Source: Thiotrichales bacterium (GTDB lineage Bacteria; Pseudomonadota; Gammaproteobacteria; UWMA-0217). From it: a stretch of DNA of 8,496 bases. The position numbers and the translations under genes are program-made. This document shows positions 5,037-8,496 of the stretch, piece by piece (the first letter of the stretch is position 1; each line of letters opens with the position of its first letter). The notes below the pieces were generated by a model, which was given only the letters and a program-made list of their open reading frames with translations, ran no database searches and was not told where the DNA came from. Location: contig JANTGD010000138.1 in the NCBI GenBank assembly GCA_024763135.1, forward strand, positions 1-8,496, read 5' to 3'.

Positions 5037-5163
5037 CTCCAACGCCTTGCTAAGCGGCAGCCAACCCTTCCAGAGAAGTGAAAGAGTCATTGAACTCAAA
5101 TTTACCACGATTAATAAAAGAAGCTACGGGTTGGCTGTCCGATTCTTGAGCAACTTGTTAGCC
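5037..5163 (-). other. Integron attC recombination site overlapping the metR 3' end
   Basis: On the minus strand GGCTAAC (5163-5157, R''-like) and GTTGGAG (5043-5037, R'-like) bound an imperfect palindrome. The L'' arm TTGCT[C]AAG pairs with L' CTTAGCAA, leaving one extrahelical C. The spacers AAG and GGC are unpaired as expected, and the inner stem CAGCCAACCC (5058-5067 on +) pairs with GGGTTGGCTG (5128-5137). The variable centre is AT-rich, about 60 bases long. The ends CTAACAAGTTGCTCAAG and GCTTAGCAAGGCGTT are typical of chromosomal-integron attC sites. The stop and last dozen codons of metR lie in its first arm. Confidence 0.85.
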
Positions 5164-6041
5164 GCTTTTTTACCAACCACTATAAATTGGTTAACATAGG
5201 ATACTTTTCTGTCCTGCCTTCGTAAAGCAACAAACAATTTTTTCTGTATACCATTTTTACCGATGCGTTTTTTGTGTATGTCTAGTTTTTCAACATAAGT
5301 ATCAGCCAACCATTCAGGTAAAACACATACACCGTGGCCTAAAGCAACCATTTGTAGCATAAGGTCAACTGATTCTATCTTTTTTATTCTTTCAGGCATG
5401 ACGTAAGCGGGGTTTAAAAACTGATTAAGAATATCTAAGCGATCAAAGTTAACAGGAAATGTCAGTAATGTTTCATTTGAAAAATGTTCTGGCCTTATGA
5501 TTTTTTGTCTTGTTAGTTGGTGCTGATTTTCTGTCAATAAAACCAGCTCATATTTAACTAACTCCTCATAGACAATATTGTCTTTTTTCTCTATATCTGG
5601 TGTTACCAATACATCAATATGATGATTCAATAGCCCTTCTAAGCCTGAAAACTGAAATTTATTGACAATATCAATATCCACATCAGGCATTTGTTTCAGA
5701 AAAATACCGATAACACTGGTTAGCCACTCATAGCAAGGATAACACTCCACACCGATACGCAAAACACCTTGGCGGCCTTCACCATAAGCTTTGAGCATAT
5801 TTTCCGTTTGTTCCAGTACGGGCAATACTTGCTGAGCCGTTTGTAACAACAATTCCCCAGCCTGTGTAAGCCTTAAATTCCTGCCTTTTCGCTCCCAAAG
5901 CCTTATCTCCAATTTTTTCTCTAAGTAACGTATTTGATGAGAAAGGGCAGATTGGCTTAAACAAAGGGAATTAGCAGCTTCTGTTAATGTCCCATTATGG
6001 TGTAGTGCCTGCATGATTTTAAGATGACTATGCTCAATCAT
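5124..6041 (-). CDS. metR: MetR, LysR-type activator of methionine biosynthesis
   Basis: This encodes 305 residues, near the usual MetR length of about 300-317. The N-terminus is a LysR winged helix-turn-helix (about 3-60: LKIMQALHHNGTLTEAANSL, then LSQSALSHQIRYLEKKL). A linker helix and a two-lobed effector domain follow, with the MetR-type VECYPCYEWL at about 98-107 and a conserved VALGHGVCVLPEW. Known of the family: MetR uses homocysteine as co-inducer and activates metE and other met genes from the divergent promoter region while repressing itself. The gene is divergent from metE with about 94 bp between the starts. The last residues, AANKLLKNRTANP, are encoded by the first arm of the attC site, so the original C-terminus has been replaced or adapted. 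No strong ribosome binding site is seen. Confidence 0.93.
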   Translation of the reverse strand: MIEHSHLKIMQALHHNGTLTEAANSLCLSQSALSHQIRYLEKKLEIRLWERKGRNLRLTQAGELLLQTAQQVLPVLEQTENMLKAYGEGRQGVLRIGVECYPCYEWLTSVIGIFLKQMPDVDIDIVNKFQFSGLEGLLNHHIDVLVTPDIEKKDNIVYEELVKYELVLLTENQHQLTRQKIIRPEHFSNETLLTFPVNFDRLDILNQFLNPAYVMPERIKKIESVDLMLQMVALGHGVCVLPEWLADTYVEKLDIHKKRIGKNGIQKKLFVALRRQDRKVSYVNQFIVVGKKAANKLLKNRTANP

Positions 6042-6044
6042 TTA

Positions 6045-6057
6045 TGAATATTTCTCA
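6045..6057. promoter_or_regulatory. MetR-box-like operator between metR and metE
   Basis: TGAATATTTCTCA matches the MetR palindrome TGAA-N5-TTCA with one mismatch (CTCA for TTCA). It lies 4 bases outside the metR start codon, where binding would repress metR and, from upstream, activate metE. A weaker half-site ATTCA is present near 6084-6088. Confidence 0.55.
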
Positions 6058-6078
6058 TGGTTTGGGTAAAAACCATCA

Positions 6079-6108
6079 TTATCATTCATTTATCGACAGA
6101 AGTACACT
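6079..6108 (+). promoter_or_regulatory. Possible metE promoter
   Basis: TTATCA (6079-6084) and TACACT (6103-6108), 18 bases apart, each match sigma-70 consensus at four of six positions. They lie 28 bases before the preferred metE start and downstream of the MetR box, which fits an activator-dependent promoter. Other registers in this AT-rich stretch are possible. Confidence 0.3.
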
Positions 6109-6135
6109 AGCCATTTTTATGCAATGGATAGATAC

Positions 6136-8415
6136 ATGATCACTACACATAATCTTGGTTTCCCCAGAATCGGCAAAAAGCGAGAACTTAAATTCGCTTT
6201 GGAAAAATACTGGAAGAGGGATATTACACAAAACGAATTATGCGACATTGCCGCCACATTGCGACATGAACATTGGCAAAACCAAGAACAACTTGATTTG
6301 CTGCCTGTTGGCGATTTTTCCTTTTATGATCAGGTGCTGGACACCAGCTTTATGCTAGGCAACTTACCAGAACGTGTTCAGAATATTACTGATAACACAC
6401 TGGATAACTATTTTCGGGTTGCCCGAGGTCGTTCATCTTCCAATGAATCTGAATGCTCCTGTATCCAGGCGGGTGAAATGACAAAGTGGTTTGATACCAA
6501 TTATCATTATATTGTGCCCGAGTTTGATCAGAATACTCAGTTCAGTCTTGATTCCAGCTCCCTGCTTGAACAAATTGCTGAAGCACAGCAACAAGGTCAC
6601 AACATAAAGCCTGTGATCATCGGCCCTGTGACCTATCTATGGTTAGGCAAAGCCAAAGACGAGAGCAATAAACTAGATTTGCTGGATAAGTTGTTACCTG
6701 TTTATGCCGAATTATTTAGCGAGCTAGAAAAAACAGGTATTGAGTGGCTACAAATTGATGAGCCTGTTTTGGTTACTGAGTTATCAGATGCATGGCAACA
6801 TGCATTAAGAAATGCCTACCACACCTTACAAAGCACCCCGCTAAAATTACTACTAACCACCTACTTTGGCGAGCTACAGGAAAATCTGCAATTATCCTGC
6901 ACGCTTCCCGTTGATGGAGTGCATATTGATGCCATTAATGGCAAAGATGAAGTGGCTAAAGTCATTGATTGGCTACCGTCGCACAAAATACTTTCTTTAG
7001 GTGTGATTAATGGGCGTAATATCTGGAAAACAGACCTAAGTGATACAGTAAAATGGTTAAAGCCAATATATGAGCGTTTACAGGATCGCTTGTGGCTTGC
7101 ACCTTCCTGCTCTTTACTTCATGTACCTGTTGATTTAGACAATGAACAGAAACTGGATAGTGAAATTAAATCCTGGTTTGCGTTTGCCATTCAGAAGCTG
7201 GAAGAATTAGCCTTATTAGCATCTACTCTCAGTGAGGGTGAAAGTAGTGTAGAAAAACAACTGGCAGAAAACAAAGCGGTTATAGATAGTAGAAAACACT
7301 CAAGTCGTGTTCATAACCAGAGCGTTAAAAGTAGAGTGCTTGAAATCACAGATGAGATGGGAAATCGCCAGTCTCAATACAACGAGCGGGCAACGATTCA
7401 ACGTAAAAAATTAAATTTGCCACTTTACCCAACAACAACCATTGGTTCATTCCCGCAAACGCTTGAAATCCGAAAAGCCCGAAGGGATTTTCGAGTCGGT
7501 ACGCTTGCAGAGGAACAGTATCGGATAGCGATGCAAAACGAAATAAAACACTGTGTCAATGAACAGGAAACATTAGGACTGGATGTTTTTGTCCATGGCG
7601 AGCCTGAAAGAAATGACATGGTTGAATACTTTGGCGAACAACTAACGGGCTACGCATTTACACAATTTGGCTGGGTTCAGTCGTATGGTTCCCGATGCGT
7701 CAAGCCACCAATTATTTATGGTGATATTTCCCGACCCGAACCGATGACAGTGGCATGGGCACACTACGCCCAGTCATTAACCGATAAGCCTATGAAAGGC
7801 ATGTTGACAGGACCGGTGACTATTTTGAACTGGTCATTTGTACGTGATGATCAGCCTCGCTCCGAAACCTGTCTGCAACTCGCCTTAGCCATTCGCGATG
7901 AGGTATTAGACCTCGAAAAATCGGGTATTACCATGATTCAAATTGATGAAGCTGCCTTGCGCGAAGGTTTGCCATTACGAAAATCGCAATGGCAGTCTTA
8001 CCTTGACTGGGCAATCAAATCATTCCGAATTACCGCCAACGGCGTAACGGACGAAACACAGATACATACCCATATGTGTTATTCAGAATTTAATGACATT
8101 ATCGCGTCTATAGCTGATATGGATGCTGATGTGATTACTATTGAAACATCTCGGTCCGATATGGAATTACTGGATGTATTTGATGAATTTCGTTACCCAA
8201 ATGAAATTGGGCCGGGTGTTTATGATATTCACTCACCCAATATACCAAGCGTAAAATCCATTGTTGATTTAATGAATAAAGCAAAACAGCGTATTCCCGC
8301 TGAACGCTTATGGGTCAACCCCGATTGTGGGTTGAAAACCCGGCATTGGGATGAAGTTAAACCTGCACTTGCTAATATGGTCGAAGCAAGTGAAATTTTG
8401 AGACAAGAAAGGTAA
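6136..8415 (+). CDS. metE: MetE, cobalamin-independent methionine synthase
   Basis: This encodes 759 residues from the ATG at 6136; the enteric enzyme has 753. It transfers the methyl group of 5-methyltetrahydropteroyltri-L-glutamate to homocysteine in the cytosol, making methionine without B12. The N-terminal barrel starts MITTHNLGFPRIGKKRELK, and a charged linker follows near residues 370-430. The catalytic C-terminal barrel starts PTTTIGSFPQT. All zinc ligands are present: His646, Cys648 (IHTHMCYSEF), Glu670 (TIETSRSDMELL) and Cys731 (WVNPDCGLKTR). The catalytic His699 (YDIHSPNIPS) is also present; all sit 5 residues beyond their E. coli equivalents. An ATG at 6124 would add MDRY; 6136 is preferred because homologs begin there and a GGAT lies about 8 bases upstream. 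The gene is likely activated by the divergent metR product and ends at a strong terminator. It appears intact. Confidence 0.97.
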   Translation: MITTHNLGFPRIGKKRELKFALEKYWKRDITQNELCDIAATLRHEHWQNQEQLDLLPVGDFSFYDQVLDTSFMLGNLPERVQNITDNTLDNYFRVARGRSSSNESECSCIQAGEMTKWFDTNYHYIVPEFDQNTQFSLDSSSLLEQIAEAQQQGHNIKPVIIGPVTYLWLGKAKDESNKLDLLDKLLPVYAELFSELEKTGIEWLQIDEPVLVTELSDAWQHALRNAYHTLQSTPLKLLLTTYFGELQENLQLSCTLPVDGVHIDAINGKDEVAKVIDWLPSHKILSLGVINGRNIWKTDLSDTVKWLKPIYERLQDRLWLAPSCSLLHVPVDLDNEQKLDSEIKSWFAFAIQKLEELALLASTLSEGESSVEKQLAENKAVIDSRKHSSRVHNQSVKSRVLEITDEMGNRQSQYNERATIQRKKLNLPLYPTTTIGSFPQTLEIRKARRDFRVGTLAEEQYRIAMQNEIKHCVNEQETLGLDVFVHGEPERNDMVEYFGEQLTGYAFTQFGWVQSYGSRCVKPPIIYGDISRPEPMTVAWAHYAQSLTDKPMKGMLTGPVTILNWSFVRDDQPRSETCLQLALAIRDEVLDLEKSGITMIQIDEAALREGLPLRKSQWQSYLDWAIKSFRITANGVTDETQIHTHMCYSEFNDIIASIADMDADVITIETSRSDMELLDVFDEFRYPNEIGPGVYDIHSPNIPSVKSIVDLMNKAKQRIPAERLWVNPDCGLKTRHWDEVKPALANMVEASEILRQER

Positions 8416-8433
8416 CTTTTTTCTTATCAAGAT

Positions 8434-8463
8434 CAGCAACCTATAGCAGGTTGCTGTTTTTTT
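8434..8463 (+). terminator. Rho-independent terminator of metE
   Basis: A perfect 9-bp stem, CAGCAACCT (8434-8442) with AGGTTGCTG (8448-8456), closes a 5-base loop and is followed by seven T residues (8457-8463). It begins 19 bases after the metE stop codon. Confidence 0.93.
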
Positions 8464-8467
8464 ACGG

Positions 8468-8496
8468 CTCTCGCGGTAGGAACCCCTGTTACCAGG
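8468..8496 (-). mobile_element. Element C: third copy of the intron-3'-end-like element, cut by the window edge
   Basis: The first 16 bases, CTCTCGCGGTAGGAAC, match the 3' ends of elements A and B exactly. The next bases follow the same pattern with substitutions (CCCTGTTACCAGG for GCCCGTTACCGGG). The orientation is the same as A and B, with the 3' end facing the metE terminator T-run 4 bases away. The hairpin CCTG-GTAA-CAGG keeps its pairing by a double change relative to CCCG-GTAA-CGGG. The rest lies beyond the window. Confidence 0.7.

Noticed and set aside
7425..7619. Minus-strand 64-codon frame inside metE
   Set aside because: It is a shadow within a strongly conserved coding sequence.

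Overview
The window looks like accessory DNA from a gammaproteobacterium. This is inferred from the MetR/MetE type, the integron attC sites and the brnTA and addiction-module genes; genus cannot be told. Composition is mosaic: about the first 1.5 kb is clearly GC-rich, the DUF4399 gene and the metR-metE pair are AT-rich, and the toxin-antitoxin block is intermediate. Almost everything left of metE is read on the minus strand.

Left part (1-3115). A TIR-domain membrane protein with a C-terminal hexapeptide-repeat coiled coil runs off the left edge. Upstream of it are the frameshifted 5' remnant of an alpha/beta-hydrolase-like gene, a three-helix membrane protein with a SLATT-like core, an uncharacterised 127-residue protein, and about 420 bp without a recognisable gene. 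TIR and SLATT-like membrane proteins are both common in bacterial conflict and anti-phage systems, so this is a candidate defence neighbourhood.

Middle part (3116-5165). This is an integron-type cassette region with no integrase gene in view. Two imperfect palindromes have attC architecture (R''/L''...L'/R' with one extrahelical C in L''). One overlaps the end of brnA and one overlaps the end of metR. The cassette cargo is brnT-brnA, an addiction-module antitoxin with a truncated RelE/ParE toxin, and a secreted DUF4399 protein. Three copies (A, B, C) of a 111-151 bp element lie in the same orientation between the modules. They resemble the 3' end (domains V and VI) of a group II intron. Copy A has replaced the 3' end of the toxin gene.

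Right part (5124-8496). metR and metE are divergent: MetR is the LysR-type activator and MetE the cobalamin-independent methionine synthase. A MetR-box-like palindrome lies between them, and a strong terminator follows metE. The C-terminal codons of metR are formed by an attC site, and element C starts 4 bp after the metE terminator T-run. The methionine module is therefore bounded by an attC site and element B on one side and by element C on the other.

The most unusual feature is the combination of attC sites with repeated intron-3'-end-like elements separating functional modules. No novel multi-gene system is proven by this window.
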